This document shows positions 27,624-36,890 of a stretch of 64,000 nucleotides of DNA, in pieces (within the stretch, counting starts at the first letter, position 1; every line of letters begins with the position of its first letter). This stretch comes from Thermoactinomyces sp. DSM 45892. Lineage in GTDB: Bacteria > Bacillota > Bacilli > Thermoactinomycetales > Thermoactinomycetaceae. Made by a program: the position numbers and the translations under genes. The notes under the pieces are model-generated. The model worked only from the letters and a program-made list of their open reading frames with translations, was not told where the DNA came from and made no database searches. The DNA is taken from assembly GCF_900107305.1 (NCBI RefSeq), contig NZ_FNPL01000005.1:1-64000 (forward strand), read 5' to 3'.

Positions 27624-27650
27624 TAAGATAGATGAAATTTATCTATCTTA
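27624..27650. other. 10-bp perfect inverted repeat upstream of GNAT gene
   Basis: TAAGATAGAT (27624-27633) and ATCTATCTTA (27641-27650) around a 7-nt loop. There is no T-run, so it may be an operator or RNA hairpin. Confidence 0.4.
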
Positions 27651-27670
27651 GAGTGAAGGGAATTCTATAT

Positions 27671-28179
27671 GTGGAACTTATCATTCGAAAGGCGCATGTT
27701 TCAGATGCAGAGAAATTATTAGATTATGGACGAAACATAGCAGAAGAGTCTCCTTTTCTCATCATAACCCCCGAAGAGATGAGGGCAGAAGATATAACTT
27801 CGGAAGAGAATTGGATTAAAAGCTTTGAATCAGGTGGGAATGTATTACTTGTAGCGGAGATAGAGGGGGAGATTGTCGGTTCACTCGTAATCGTCCGAAG
27901 CGTACTCGTGTCCGTCATATTGGAACGATGGGGATTGCGGTTCGAAAATCGTACTGGAATCAGAAGGTTGGAACTAAATTAATAGAAGCATTATTTGAAT
28001 GGGCAAAAGAGAATGAAATGGAAGAGATTCAACTAACTGTACTAAAGAATAATGATCGGGCGATACATGTTTATAAAAAGCTCGGGTTTCAAGCCATAGG
28101 CGAAAGGCCCCATGCGATAAAATATGCGGATGGTACATATGCGGATGAGGTACTGATGAGCTACTATCTCGTCAGATAA
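27671..28179 (+). pseudogene. GNAT acetyltransferase, frameshifted
   Basis: The first part (GTG at 27671 after AAGGGA) codes MELIIRKAHVSDAEKLLDYG up to VAEIEGEIVGS. The second part continues in another frame from about 27882 (TRNRPKRTRVRHIGTMGIAV), with the acetyl-CoA loop region RKSYWNQKVGTKLIEAL and the C-terminal NDRAIHVYKKLGF. Together they make one full GNAT domain of about 168 aa. Adding one base (a T in the GGTTC at about 27878-27882) would restore the frame. This is either a real inactivating deletion or a sequencing error in a short T run. Confidence 0.8.
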
Positions 28180-28185
28180 TTGTGA

Positions 28186-28215
28186 TTGCGTGCCTTTTTG
28201 TGGTTGTGATATAAT
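28186..28215 (+). promoter_or_regulatory. Promoter of the rimP-nusA-infB operon
   Basis: TTGCGT (28186-28191), 18-bp spacer and a perfect TATAAT (28210-28215) preceded by TGA (extended -10). It starts right after the GNAT gene stop. Confidence 0.75.
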
Positions 28216-28251
28216 CATCTTGGCTATACTTAGAATGATACGGCTGATGAG

Positions 28252-28279
28252 GAAAGAGTGGGTGCTTACCCACTCTTTC
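28252..28279 (+). promoter_or_regulatory. Perfect 12-bp hairpin in the rimP leader
   Basis: GAAAGAGTGGGT (28252-28263) and ACCCACTCTTTC (28268-28279) close a GCTT tetraloop. No T-tail follows, so it is likely a leader structure that protects or regulates the long operon mRNA. Confidence 0.55.
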
Positions 28280-28332
28280 ACGTTTGCTAGTGGGTAAAAA
28301 GTAAGCTGTGAGTAGCGTAAGGAGGGTTGGCT

Positions 28333-28800
28333 TTGAGCCGCCATGTCGTAGAGACAGTTGAGAAGTTAGTGACACCAGCACTTGAAGAGCTTCAATTAGA
28401 GGTAGTTGAAGTAGAGTACAAGAAGGAAGGATCTAACTATTTTCTTCGAGTTTTTATAGATAAAAACGATGAAGGCAGAGTCGATCTAGATGATTGTGCT
28501 AGGGCGAGTGGGTGTATAAGCACTCTTCTTGATGAACACGATCCCGTACCAGGGGCAGAATATATATTGGAAGTGTCCTCTCCAGGAGCGGAACGTCCTT
28601 TGAAAAAAGAAAATGACTATCAAAAATCGATTGGAAAGAATGTTTTTGTAAGTACATACGAACCGATTGATGGAACAAAGGCGTTTGAAGGTGTTTTAAA
28701 AGAAGTGTCTGTTGACTATTTAACTGTAGACGTTCGAGGAAAAGAAATTGAGATACCGCGCAGTAAAGTGGCAAAAGCAAGACTTGCCATTGTGTTTTAG
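28333..28800 (+). CDS. rimP: Ribosome maturation factor RimP
   Basis: 155 aa from TTG at 28333; AAGGAGGG is 7 nt upstream, while another TTG 6 nt earlier abuts the site. Contains LELVEVEYKKEGSNYFLRVFIDK-like strands and DDCARASGCISTLLDEHDPV, typical of the family, with an SH3-like C-domain. Assists 30S assembly. First gene of the nusA operon. Confidence 0.95.
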   Translation: MSRHVVETVEKLVTPALEELQLEVVEVEYKKEGSNYFLRVFIDKNDEGRVDLDDCARASGCISTLLDEHDPVPGAEYILEVSSPGAERPLKKENDYQKSIGKNVFVSTYEPIDGTKAFEGVLKEVSVDYLTVDVRGKEIEIPRSKVAKARLAIVF

Positions 28801-28822
28801 CGCGAAGGGAGGAACCAAGGCG

Positions 28823-29899
28823 ATGAATGCTGAGTTCATCGAGGCTCTCGGTCAATTAGAGAAAGAAAAAGGAATTAGTAAAGATATTTTGATCGAAGCG
28901 ATAGAAGCAGCACTGATTTCTGGATATAAACGTAACTTTCACTCTGCTCAAAATGTGCGAGTAGATATAGACCGGATGTCAGGAAGGGTTCGTGTATTTG
29001 CAAGAAAGAGTGTAGTAGAAGATGTTCTAGATCCAAGGCTTGAGATTTCCCTTGATGCCGCAAAAGAGATCAATCCATCTTTCGAATTAGAGGATATCGT
29101 TGAAATTGAGGTAACACCTGCCGATTTTGGTCGGATTGCAGCTCAAACAGCGAAGCAAGTTGTTACACAACGGATTCGAGAAGCGGAACGCAGTATCATT
29201 TACCAAAACTTTATCGAGCGCGAAGATGATATTGTGACAGGGATTGTTCAGCGGACTGACAATCGTTACTACTATATTGATCTAGGTAGGGTGGAAGCGA
29301 TTCTTCCACACAATGAGACGATGCCAGGCGAACGTTTTAAACATGGGGATCGTGTGAAGACGTATGTAACCAAAGTGGAGAAATCTACGAAGGGACCGCA
29401 AATCTTTGTATCACGTACACATCCAGGATTGTTGAAGCGATTATTTGAATTAGAGGTACCTGAGATTTTTGAGGGGATTGTCGAGATTCGTTCCGTTGCT
29501 AGGGAAGCGGGTCTCCGTTCAAAAATTGCTGTTTATTCGAGGGATACGAACGTGGACCCGGTTGGCGCTTGTGTGGGCCATAAAGGGGTTCGTGTACAGA
29601 CAATAGTAAATGAATTACGAGGCGAGAAAATCGATATTGTTCGTTGGTCAGAAGATATGGATGAATGGATTGCGAATGCTCTTAGTCCGTCCAAGGTAAC
29701 TTCTGTCACGATCTATGACGAAGAAAAAATGGCGCGTGTGATCGTTCCAGATCATCAATTGTCACTGGCTATTGGGAAAGAGGGTCAAAATGCCCGTCTA
29801 GCAGCGAAATTGACTAACTGGAAAATTGATATCAAAAGTGAATCAGAAGCAGGTTCGGATTCAGAATTAGATTTAGATTTATCGACTGAAGAATCATAA
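28823..29899 (+). CDS. nusA: Transcription elongation/termination factor NusA
   Basis: 358 aa, ATG at 28823 after GGGAGG. N-terminal RNA-polymerase-binding domain (1-125), S1 domain (about 130-200, EDDIVTGIVQRTDNRYYYIDLG), two KH domains (VDPVGACVGHKGVRVQTIV; LAIGKEGQNARLAAKLTNW). The short C-terminus lacks the acidic repeats of proteobacteria, as usual in Bacillota. Gene order rimP-nusA-rnpM-ylxQ-infB is conserved. Confidence 0.97.
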   Translation: MNAEFIEALGQLEKEKGISKDILIEAIEAALISGYKRNFHSAQNVRVDIDRMSGRVRVFARKSVVEDVLDPRLEISLDAAKEINPSFELEDIVEIEVTPADFGRIAAQTAKQVVTQRIREAERSIIYQNFIEREDDIVTGIVQRTDNRYYYIDLGRVEAILPHNETMPGERFKHGDRVKTYVTKVEKSTKGPQIFVSRTHPGLLKRLFELEVPEIFEGIVEIRSVAREAGLRSKIAVYSRDTNVDPVGACVGHKGVRVQTIVNELRGEKIDIVRWSEDMDEWIANALSPSKVTSVTIYDEEKMARVIVPDHQLSLAIGKEGQNARLAAKLTNWKIDIKSESEAGSDSELDLDLSTEES

Positions 29900-29940
29900 A
29901 GAGCCACTCCATGGATCTTCAATAAGGGAGGTGGTAGGGT

Positions 29941-30219
29941 TTGAAACAAAAGAAAATCCCTTTACGAAAATGTATCGCTTCGCAGGAGATGTTTCCCAAA
30001 AAGAGTCTCATTCGTATCGTTCGTACACCGGATAACGAAGTGCTAATTGACCCTACGAGTAAAAAATCAGGGCGTGGAGCTTATCTTTGTGCGAAAGAAG
30101 ATTATATTGATTTAGCACAAAAGCGAAAAGCGATTGAGAGAGCTTTAAAGGTTCAAATCGATCCAGCTTTGTACGATCAGTTACGAGAGTATGCGAAGAC
30201 GGTGATCCACGATGAGTAA
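29941..30219 (+). CDS. rnpM: RnpM / YlxR family RNA-binding protein
   Basis: 92 aa from a TTG start after GGGAGGTGG. Family motif RKCIASQEMFPKKSLIRIVRT followed by GRGAYLCAKEDYI. Recent work names the Bacillus protein as an RNase P modulator. Overlaps the next gene by 8 nt. Confidence 0.93.
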   Translation: MKQKKIPLRKCIASQEMFPKKSLIRIVRTPDNEVLIDPTSKKSGRGAYLCAKEDYIDLAQKRKAIERALKVQIDPALYDQLREYAKTVIHDE

Positions 30220-30514
30220 ATTTACTCAGCGTCTGGGATTAGCGATGAGGGCTGGAAAAGTAGTGTCAGGGGAAGATCTAGTCCTGCGAGAAGTACGATC
30301 GAAAAAGGCACGTCTTGTGATTCTTTCGCAAGATGCTGCCCAAAATTCAGAGAAGAAGATAACAGATAAGTGTAGTACTTATCAAGTTCCACTACTCCGA
30401 TTTGGTACAAGACAGGAGTTGGGGCTTGCTATTGGCAAACCAGAACGTGTCGTCATAGCAATTACAGATCCAGGGTTTGCCCGAATGCTTCAAGAATCAA
30501 TTGAAAAGGGATGA
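30212..30514 (+). CDS. rplGA: L7Ae-family ribosomal protein YlxQ
   Basis: 100 aa, overlapping rnpM by 8 nt and infB upstream sequence. L7Ae/L30e fold with [34 protein letters not shown]. It is a K-turn-binding type protein, non-essential in Bacillus. Length equals the family norm. Confidence 0.93.
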   Translation: MSKFTQRLGLAMRAGKVVSGEDLVLREVRSKKARLVILSQDAAQNSEKKITDKCSTYQVPLLRFGTRQELGLAIGKPERVVIAITDPGFARMLQESIEKG

Positions 30515-30519
30515 CTGGG

Positions 30520-33120
30520 ATGGCTAAGATGCGTGTGTATGAATACGCCAAAGCGCAAAATATGAGTAGTAAAGAAGTTCTCACGATTCTAGAGAGAATG
30601 AATACGAAAGTTAATAATCACATGAGCGTGATGGACGAAGGAATGATACAAAAAGTGGAGCAATTTAACAAAAAAGTAAAAGAGGAAGCAAACGCAAAAC
30701 CAAGCGAGAGCAAGCCTCAGGGAGAGGCAACAACCCCAAAGAGTATGGAAGGAAATAAGAGTGAAAGTAGTCAGCGTCCAGCGAGTGACCGAGGTCCACG
30801 CCCAAGCGGTGATCGCGGCTCACGTCCAGGGGGCGACCGAGGCCCACGCCCAAGCGGTGATCGCGGCCCACGTCCGGGAGGCGACCGAGGCTCACGTCCA
30901 GGAGGCGACCGAGGCCCACGTCCGGGAGGCGACCGAGGCCCACGCCCAAGCGGTGATCGCGGCCCACGCCCAGGAGGCGACCGAGGTCCACGCCCAGGAG
31001 GCGACCGAGGCCCACGCCCAGGAGGCGATCGGGGCCCACGTCCAGCGAGTGATCGGGGCCCACGCCCAGGAGGCGACCGAGGCCCACGCCCAGGAGGCGA
31101 CCGCAACTCACGTCCAGGAGGCGACCGCAATTCACGTCCAAGTGGGGGTGGAAACAACCAGCGCCCAGCTACCTTTGTAGCTCCTGATGTTCGCCCGACT
31201 ACCGGTGCAGGCGGTCCGTTTGCTTCGAAGAAGGAGCAAGCTAAAAAGCATAGCCGTTCTTATGATTCTTCGGATGAAAGAAACTCCAAATCTCGCTTCG
31301 GCCCACGTAAAGGATTTGGTAAGAAGGGGAGAAGGCAGGCCCCGAAGGAGAAAATCGCTCCAGTCTTACCAAAAGAAATCGTGGTTTCTGGACCTCTTAC
31401 AGTCGGAGAGTTTGCTAAGTTGCTTCGTAAAGAAGCGTCTGAGGTGATTCGTAGCTTAATCAAGGCTGGAATAATGGCTACCATTAACCAAGAAATCGAT
31501 GTAGAGACCATGGCAGTAATTGGGGAAGAGTTTAAAATTCCAGTTACCTATAAAGAAGAGATTGATGAGTCTTTATTCGAAGATGTAGAAGAATCAGATG
31601 AAGATGTAAATCTTGAAGAGCGCCCACCCGTTGTTACGATTATGGGACACGTGGACCATGGTAAAACGACCTTACTCGATAAGATTCGTTCTTCCAATGT
31701 AACATCTGGAGAAGCAGGTGGAATTACTCAACATATTGGCGCTTATCAAGTGGAAGTAAATGGTAAAAAAATTACGTTCCTAGATACTCCAGGCCATGCT
31801 GCCTTTACGAGTATGCGTGCTCGCGGAGCACAGGTTACGGATATTACGATCTTGGTTGTAGCGGCTGATGATGGTGTAATGCCACAAACAATCGAAGCGA
31901 TCAACCATGCGAAGGCTGCCGGTGTACCGATTATTGTTGCTGTAAACAAAATGGATAAGCTAGATGCAAATCCAGACCGTATTAAGCAACAGTTGACAGA
32001 GTATGAATTGGTTCCAGAAGAATGGGGCGGAGATACGATTTTCGTGCCAGTTGCCGCTATTAAAGGCGAAGGAATTGACGAATTACTTGAAATGGTCCTC
32101 TTGGTTTCAGAGGTTCAAGAATATAAAGCGAATCCGAATAAGCGCGCTCGTGGTGTTGTAATCGAAGCTGAGTTAGATAAAGGACGCGGAGCTGTTGCAA
32201 CCATTCTCGTGCAAAATGGTACGTTACATGTAGGGGATGCAGTTGTAGTAGGGAACTACTTTGGTAAGATCCGTGCGATGGTAAATGATCGCGGACGTCG
32301 TGTAAAAACAGCTCTTCCTTCTACACCAGTGGAGATTTTGGGATTACCTCAAGCTCCAAGTGCCGGGGATCCGTTTATCGTGTTTGAAGATGAGCGAAAA
32401 GCTCGTGCAATTGCTGATCGCCGCGAGATGAAACAACGAGAAGAAGATCGTGGATCTAGAAGTCGCGTAACCTTGGATGATCTATTTAAGCAAATCCAAG
32501 AAGGCGAAGTGAAAGAAATTAATATCATTGTAAAAGCAGACGTACAAGGTTCTGCTGAAGCATTACGCGGCTCTTTAGAGAAGATTGAAGTTGCCGGAGT
32601 CCGGGTAAAAATTATTCATGTCGGTGTAGGAGCGATTACAGAGTCAGATATCACACTTGCTTCTGCTTCTAATGCGATTGTCATTGGATTTAACGTGCGT
32701 CCTGATAATAATGCTCGTACTGCTGCGGAGAAGGAAAGTGTGGATGTTCGTCTCCATACGATCATCTATAAAGCCTTAGAAGAAATTGAATCTGCTATGA
32801 AGGGCATGCTAGATCCTGAGTATGAAGAGAAAGTTCTTGGCCTGGTAGAAGTTCGTCAAACCTTTAAAGTATCTAAGGTTGGTACGATTGCGGGTTGTTA
32901 TGTTTTGGAAGGTAAAGTCGTCCGTGATGGAAAAGTGCGCGTCATTCGTGAAGGTATTATTGTTCACGATGGAAAAGTGGATGCATTGAAACGCTTTAAA
33001 GATGACGTAAAAGAAGTGGCTACAGGGTATGAATGTGGCATTACCTTGGAAAATTATAATGATATCCAAGAAGGCGACCAGCTCGAAGTTTACGTGATCC
33101 AAGAAGTGGAGCGGAAGTAA
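30520..33120 (+). CDS. infB: Translation initiation factor IF-2
   Basis: 866 aa. ATG at 30520 is chosen because [11 protein letters not shown] matches the Bacillus start; an in-frame ATG nine bases earlier is too close to the ribosome-binding site. The N-terminal IF2N helix (1-50) is followed by a linker containing 15 exact tandem 8-residue units (30781-31140). Then come a second IF2N, the G domain with GHVDHGKT (about residues 375-382), NKMD, and domains II-IV. Binds fMet-tRNA. The linker is unusually Arg/Gly/Pro-rich. Confidence 0.97.
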   Translation: MAKMRVYEYAKAQNMSSKEVLTILERMNTKVNNHMSVMDEGMIQKVEQFNKKVKEEANAKPSESKPQGEATTPKSMEGNKSESSQRPASDRGPRPSGDRGSRPGGDRGPRPSGDRGPRPGGDRGSRPGGDRGPRPGGDRGPRPSGDRGPRPGGDRGPRPGGDRGPRPGGDRGPRPASDRGPRPGGDRGPRPGGDRNSRPGGDRNSRPSGGGNNQRPATFVAPDVRPTTGAGGPFASKKEQAKKHSRSYDSSDERNSKSRFGPRKGFGKKGRRQAPKEKIAPVLPKEIVVSGPLTVGEFAKLLRKEASEVIRSLIKAGIMATINQEIDVETMAVIGEEFKIPVTYKEEIDESLFEDVEESDEDVNLEERPPVVTIMGHVDHGKTTLLDKIRSSNVTSGEAGGITQHIGAYQVEVNGKKITFLDTPGHAAFTSMRARGAQVTDITILVVAADDGVMPQTIEAINHAKAAGVPIIVAVNKMDKLDANPDRIKQQLTEYELVPEEWGGDTIFVPVAAIKGEGIDELLEMVLLVSEVQEYKANPNKRARGVVIEAELDKGRGAVATILVQNGTLHVGDAVVVGNYFGKIRAMVNDRGRRVKTALPSTPVEILGLPQAPSAGDPFIVFEDERKARAIADRREMKQREEDRGSRSRVTLDDLFKQIQEGEVKEINIIVKADVQGSAEALRGSLEKIEVAGVRVKIIHVGVGAITESDITLASASNAIVIGFNVRPDNNARTAAEKESVDVRLHTIIYKALEEIESAMKGMLDPEYEEKVLGLVEVRQTFKVSKVGTIAGCYVLEGKVVRDGKVRVIREGIIVHDGKVDALKRFKDDVKEVATGYECGITLENYNDIQEGDQLEVYVIQEVERK
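30781..31140 (+). repeat. 15 tandem 24-bp repeats within infB
   Basis: Exactly 360 bp made of 15 units of 24 bp coding GGDRGPRP and close variants ([24 protein letters not shown]). All are in frame with no interruption. The region is GC-rich compared with neighbours and gives long spurious frames on both strands. Confidence 0.97.
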
Positions 33121-33177
33121 GCCCTGCATCTCTTCGATGCCGATATCACATTTGTCTAGACGGAGGAGGTGCTGATC

Positions 33178-33534
33178 TTGGCACGCATCCGAGTGAGCCG
33201 AGTCGGTGAACAGATTAAGAAAGAATTAAGTTTAATTGTGCAACAAGAATTGAAAGATCCGCGTATTGGATTTGTTACCATTACTGATGTTGAGATGAGT
33301 GGGGACTTATCGATCGCTAAAATTTACATTAGTGTGTTTGGTAGTGCAGAACAAAAGCAAGATTCCTTACATGGTTTGGAAAAAGCAAAAGGATTTTTGC
33401 GTTCTGAAGTGGGCCGTCGTGTCCACATGCGTCATACTCCAGAACTAGTCTTCGTGATGGATGAATCTCTGGAGCATCATGCGCATATCTCCAAGCTGTT
33501 AAATGATGTAAAGAAACCGGAGCAAGATGCATGA
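33178..33534 (+). CDS. rbfA: Ribosome-binding factor A
   Basis: 118 aa from TTG at 33178 after CGGAGGAGG. KH-like fold with RVSRVGEQIKKELSLIVQQELKDPRIGFVTITDVEMSGDLSIAKIYISV-type family sequence. Acts in 30S maturation at the 16S 5' end. The ylxP gene that separates infB and rbfA in Bacillus is absent. Overlaps nrnA by 4 nt. Confidence 0.96.
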   Translation: MARIRVSRVGEQIKKELSLIVQQELKDPRIGFVTITDVEMSGDLSIAKIYISVFGSAEQKQDSLHGLEKAKGFLRSEVGRRVHMRHTPELVFVMDESLEHHAHISKLLNDVKKPEQDA

Positions 33535-34508
33535 TGCATTCGTTTTCAGATGCGACTCGCTTCATCCAATCCGCAGACCATCTATTAATTACTGGGCATC
33601 TTCATCCAGATGGTGATGCAATCAGCTCAACTTTAGCAGCAGCTTGGATCTGTCAATCATTAGGGAAGAGAGTTACATTGGCTAATGATTCTCATGTGCC
33701 AGATCGATATCTGTTCCTCCCTAATGCGGATCAGATTCAGCCAGCTGAAGAGATAAGAAGGCAATTTCAATATGTACTCGCCCTTGATTGTGCGGATGAA
33801 GCCCGTATTGGAAAAGTACGCCATCTGTTTTCAGAAGGCGTACAGATTTGCAATATCGATCATCATGCGACCAATGATTTATACGGTGCAGTCAATATTG
33901 TGGTGCCAGATGCATCTTCTACAGTGGAGATCTTGATGGACTGGATCGAAGAGTTAGGGCTCCCACTCGATCAAACGATAGCAACTTTTCTCTATGCCGG
34001 AATTCTGACGGATACCGGTGGCTTTCGGTATTCGAATACGTCTCCAAAAGTTCTTAGGCAAGCTGCTAAGTTAGTTGGCACGGGGATTGAAAGTCATCAC
34101 CTAGCCGATCGTCTGTTAGAAACGGTTTCGTTTCGGGAGTTACAATTACTCCAAGTCGCCTTATCGACTTTAACCCTTTCTTCTAACCGAAAAGTAGCTT
34201 GGATGGTATTAACCCAAGACGACTTTAACGGATTACATGCTACTTCAGATGATATTGGGGAGATTGTAAATTACGCCCGTAACATTGAAGGAGTAGATGT
34301 AGGAATTCTATTTCGTGAAGAAAGTGATCATATTAAAGTAAGTTTTCGTTCTCGCGGACTAGTAGATGTAGGGGAAGTGGCAAAATGTTTTGGTGGCGGC
34401 GGTCATGCTAGAGCGGCCGGTTGCTCTGTGGATGAGAAGTCGATGGAAGTAGTAGAACAACAAGTTTTACATGCAATTTATGAGCGTTTAGGAGGCTTGC
34501 CAGTATGA
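33531..34508 (+). CDS. nrnA: Bifunctional oligoribonuclease / PAP phosphatase NrnA
   Basis: 325 aa, ATGA overlap with rbfA. DHH phosphoesterase motifs: HLHPDGDAISS, LDCADEARIG, NIDHHATND and the DHHA1 end with FGGGGHARAAGCSV. Degrades nanoRNA and dephosphorylates pAp. Overlaps truB by 4 nt, so the three genes are probably translationally coupled. Confidence 0.95.
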   Translation: MMHSFSDATRFIQSADHLLITGHLHPDGDAISSTLAAAWICQSLGKRVTLANDSHVPDRYLFLPNADQIQPAEEIRRQFQYVLALDCADEARIGKVRHLFSEGVQICNIDHHATNDLYGAVNIVVPDASSTVEILMDWIEELGLPLDQTIATFLYAGILTDTGGFRYSNTSPKVLRQAAKLVGTGIESHHLADRLLETVSFRELQLLQVALSTLTLSSNRKVAWMVLTQDDFNGLHATSDDIGEIVNYARNIEGVDVGILFREESDHIKVSFRSRGLVDVGEVAKCFGGGGHARAAGCSVDEKSMEVVEQQVLHAIYERLGGLPV

Positions 34509-35413
34509 CTTGGCACGGTGTTCTTCCCATCTATAAACCCCGTGGGATGACCTCTCACGATGTAGTGGGGCGCATCCGTCGCATTGCTGGTCAGAAACGA
34601 GTAGGACATACGGGCACGCTCGATCCAGAAGTGGAGGGCGTGCTTCCTATTTGTTTAGGGCAAGGGACGCGGGTGGTTGAATATATTCAGGATTTACCAA
34701 AACGTTATCGTGGTAGACTAAAGCTGGGAATAGCGACTGATACAGAAGATCAGACAGGTACTGTTATCGAAGATAGACCTCTCAATCATTTACTGACGAA
34801 AGAAGAAGTGGACCATGTATTTTCTTCTTTTTTAGGAGAAATGGAGCAGATTCCTCCGATGTATTCAGCTGTTAAGGTTCAAGGGAAGCGTTTATATGAC
34901 TTAGCCCGTGAGGGAAAGGTCGTGGAACGCAAACCACGTAAAGTGACTATTTATGAGTTAACGTGTATTGGTTTCCAAGATGGAGAGTATCCTGAAATCG
35001 AGTTTGATGTATTGTGCTCCAAAGGAACATATGTACGAACACTATGTGTGGATATCGGAAGAGTTTGGGATACACCTGCTCATATGACATCTTTGACACG
35101 TGTAGAAAGCGGTTCTTTTCAATCAGAGTCTTGCTTTACTTTGGAAGAAGTAGCCGATTTACAAAAAAAAGGCCGTCTGGATGATGCAATGGTTCCTATT
35201 GGTGAGGCGATCTCCCACTTCCCTAGCTTAATCGTGTCGGAGCAAGAGGGATGTGATGTGTTAGATGGTAAGCCGATTCGAGTGGACCAGTTAGTGACAC
35301 GTGATGCAGAGCTTATAAGAGTGTATACAGAGGCAGGGCGATTTTGTGCCATTTATCGGTTGGTGGAGGATGGCGTAGCAAAGCCGGAAAAAGTATTTCG
35401 GGATGTGGAATAG
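34505..35413 (+). CDS. truB: tRNA pseudouridine-55 synthase
   Basis: 302 aa. Motif GHTGTLDPEVEGVLPICLG carries the catalytic Asp (about residue 39). Further family motifs are PPMYSAVKVQGKRLYDLAREG and CSKGTYVRTLCVDIG. Modifies U55 in the T-arm of tRNAs, next to the site made by TrmFO. Confidence 0.97.
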   Translation: MTWHGVLPIYKPRGMTSHDVVGRIRRIAGQKRVGHTGTLDPEVEGVLPICLGQGTRVVEYIQDLPKRYRGRLKLGIATDTEDQTGTVIEDRPLNHLLTKEEVDHVFSSFLGEMEQIPPMYSAVKVQGKRLYDLAREGKVVERKPRKVTIYELTCIGFQDGEYPEIEFDVLCSKGTYVRTLCVDIGRVWDTPAHMTSLTRVESGSFQSESCFTLEEVADLQKKGRLDDAMVPIGEAISHFPSLIVSEQEGCDVLDGKPIRVDQLVTRDAELIRVYTEAGRFCAIYRLVEDGVAKPEKVFRDVE

Positions 35414-35414
35414 T

Positions 35415-36365
35415 ATGCAAAGGAATCATATTACGTACCCTATACGACAAGTGAATAACAGTCGAGTTGTGATGGCATTAGGTAACTTTGATGGAATTCA
35501 TTTGGGACATCAGGCTGTATTAGCAGAAGCGAGCCGATTAGCTGAAGAGCTACAAGCAAAACCAGCCGTGATGACATTTTCTCCTCACCCTCGTGAAGTG
35601 CTAGGGAAAGAAGCGAATTTGCGCTTTATGACCCCGCTTCCCGAGAAAATGCAACTCTTTGAGAAACATGGTCTCGAGGACGCTTATATTATGAAGTTCG
35701 ATGAGGCGTTTGCGAAGCTTTCTGCCGATCAATTTGTGGAAGAAATTTTGCAGCCGCTGGGAGTGGTGGGAGTGGTAACAGGCTTTAATTACCGCTTTGG
35801 CCGTTTTGCAGCAGGAACGCCCCAAGATCTACAAAGGCTTGGACAAGGTCGATTCGTGACAAGACAGGTAGGTCCTGTGCTAATCGATCAGATTCCTGTC
35901 AGCAGTACACGAATTAGAGAAGCTCTAACCACTGGACAGATCGAGGTAGCTAATCGCATGCTAGGTCGTCCGTACCGAACGAGGGGCACGGTTATACATG
36001 GAGATAAACGAGGGAGATTAATGGGATTCCCGACAGCCAATCTACAAGAGCTATATTCTTATTTCCCTCCGAATCGCGGTGTCTATGTTGTTCGTGTTTT
36101 CCATGATCAACATCAAAGTTATGGGATTATGAATATCGGGATTCGCCCCACTTTTACAGACCCAGTGCCGAGAGAGAGATATGAAGTCCACCTTCTTGAT
36201 TTTCAAGGAGACCTTTATGACCAAGTGTTAGATATTGAATATCTTCACTATATTCGTCCTGAGCAGAAGTTCCCCTCTATCGATGCCTTAGTAGATCAGA
36301 TTCGAATTGACAGGCAACAAGCGATAGGATGGCTTTCTACACATGCTTCCATCTCCCTTGTATAA
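35415..36365 (+). CDS. ribF: Bifunctional riboflavin kinase / FAD synthetase
   Basis: 316 aa; ATG at 35415 is 2 bp past truB, with an alternative ATG at 35403. N-terminal nucleotidyltransferase with ALGNFDGIHLGHQ and SSTRIREAL. C-terminal flavokinase with RPYRTRGTVIHGDKRGRLMGFPTANL. Produces FMN and FAD, the latter needed by TrmFO. Confidence 0.95.
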   Translation: MQRNHITYPIRQVNNSRVVMALGNFDGIHLGHQAVLAEASRLAEELQAKPAVMTFSPHPREVLGKEANLRFMTPLPEKMQLFEKHGLEDAYIMKFDEAFAKLSADQFVEEILQPLGVVGVVTGFNYRFGRFAAGTPQDLQRLGQGRFVTRQVGPVLIDQIPVSSTRIREALTTGQIEVANRMLGRPYRTRGTVIHGDKRGRLMGFPTANLQELYSYFPPNRGVYVVRVFHDQHQSYGIMNIGIRPTFTDPVPRERYEVHLLDFQGDLYDQVLDIEYLHYIRPEQKFPSIDALVDQIRIDRQQAIGWLSTHASISLV

Positions 36366-36387
36366 TAAAGGTTTTCTATGATATAAT
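36358..36387 (+). promoter_or_regulatory. rpsO promoter
   Basis: TTGTAT (36358-36363), overlapping the ribF stop, an 18-bp spacer and perfect TATAAT (36382-36387) with TGA before it. Confidence 0.65.
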
Positions 36388-36393
36388 GCTTCA

Positions 36394-36484
36394 GGTATAC
36401 TGATGCAACCTTAGCTCGGATCGCTCGATTGCCTCGACGACAATCTGGGTTACAGGGGTTTTCGGTAATAAAACAGGAGGTGAC
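36394..36484 (+). promoter_or_regulatory. rpsO leader, probable S15 autoregulatory RNA
   Basis: The 90-nt leader contains GATTG/CAATC around 36427-36445 inside a longer AACC/GGTT pairing (about 36407-36452), just before AGGAGG. S15 of Bacillota is known to repress its own mRNA through a leader junction; the match here is by structure only. Confidence 0.4.
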
Positions 36485-36490
36485 ATGCTA

Positions 36491-36760
36491 ATGAGCTTGT
36501 CTTTAGAAAAAAAACGTGAAATCATCAGTGAGTATAAAACTCACGAAAGCGATACTGGGTCTCCAGAAGTGCAAATCGCTATGCTGACCTATCGCATCAA
36601 TGAGTTAAACGGTCACTTGAAAGACCATAAAAAAGACCACCACAGCCGTCGTGGACTTTTAAAGATGGTAGGTCATCGTCGTAACTTGCTTACTTACCTT
36701 AAAAACAAGGACGTCACTCGTTACCGCGAGTTGATTGGCAAACTTGGTTTACGTCGATAG
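36491..36760 (+). CDS. rpsO: 30S ribosomal protein S15
   Basis: 89 aa from ATG at 36491, the usual length; an ATG six bases earlier is too near AGGAGG. Contains [30 protein letters not shown] and the C-terminal [12 protein letters not shown]. Binds the central domain of 16S rRNA. Terminator follows directly. Confidence 0.98.
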   Translation: MSLSLEKKREIISEYKTHESDTGSPEVQIAMLTYRINELNGHLKDHKKDHHSRRGLLKMVGHRRNLLTYLKNKDVTRYRELIGKLGLRR

Positions 36761-36768
36761 TTTCGATT

Positions 36769-36795
36769 AGCGGGGGTTTTGCACCCCGCTTTTTG
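36769..36795 (+). terminator. Intrinsic terminator after rpsO
   Basis: AGCGGGG (36769-36775) and CCCCGCT (36784-36790), 7-bp stem followed by T5. Confidence 0.92.
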
Positions 36796-36890
36796 TTATT
36801 TATATTAAATGACGTACGAGAAGGAAATACTGTTTAAATGAAGAATATTGGAATGTTGTCTCGTTGACGAGAGGAGGATTTAACAGGCAT

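Noticed and set aside
27624-27650. Terminator after the CPBP gene
   Set aside because: The stem is perfect but no T-run follows on either side.
28042-28381. Leftward open frames over the rimP promoter region
   Set aside because: They run against the promoter and GNAT coding and show no family features or ribosome sites.
30781-31140. CRISPR-like array
   Set aside because: Units are directly adjacent, without spacers, and lie in frame within infB.
30665-31157. Long open frames on both strands across the infB repeat
   Set aside because: They are by-products of the in-frame 24-bp repeat in GC-rich sequence; no ribosome sites or protein family support.
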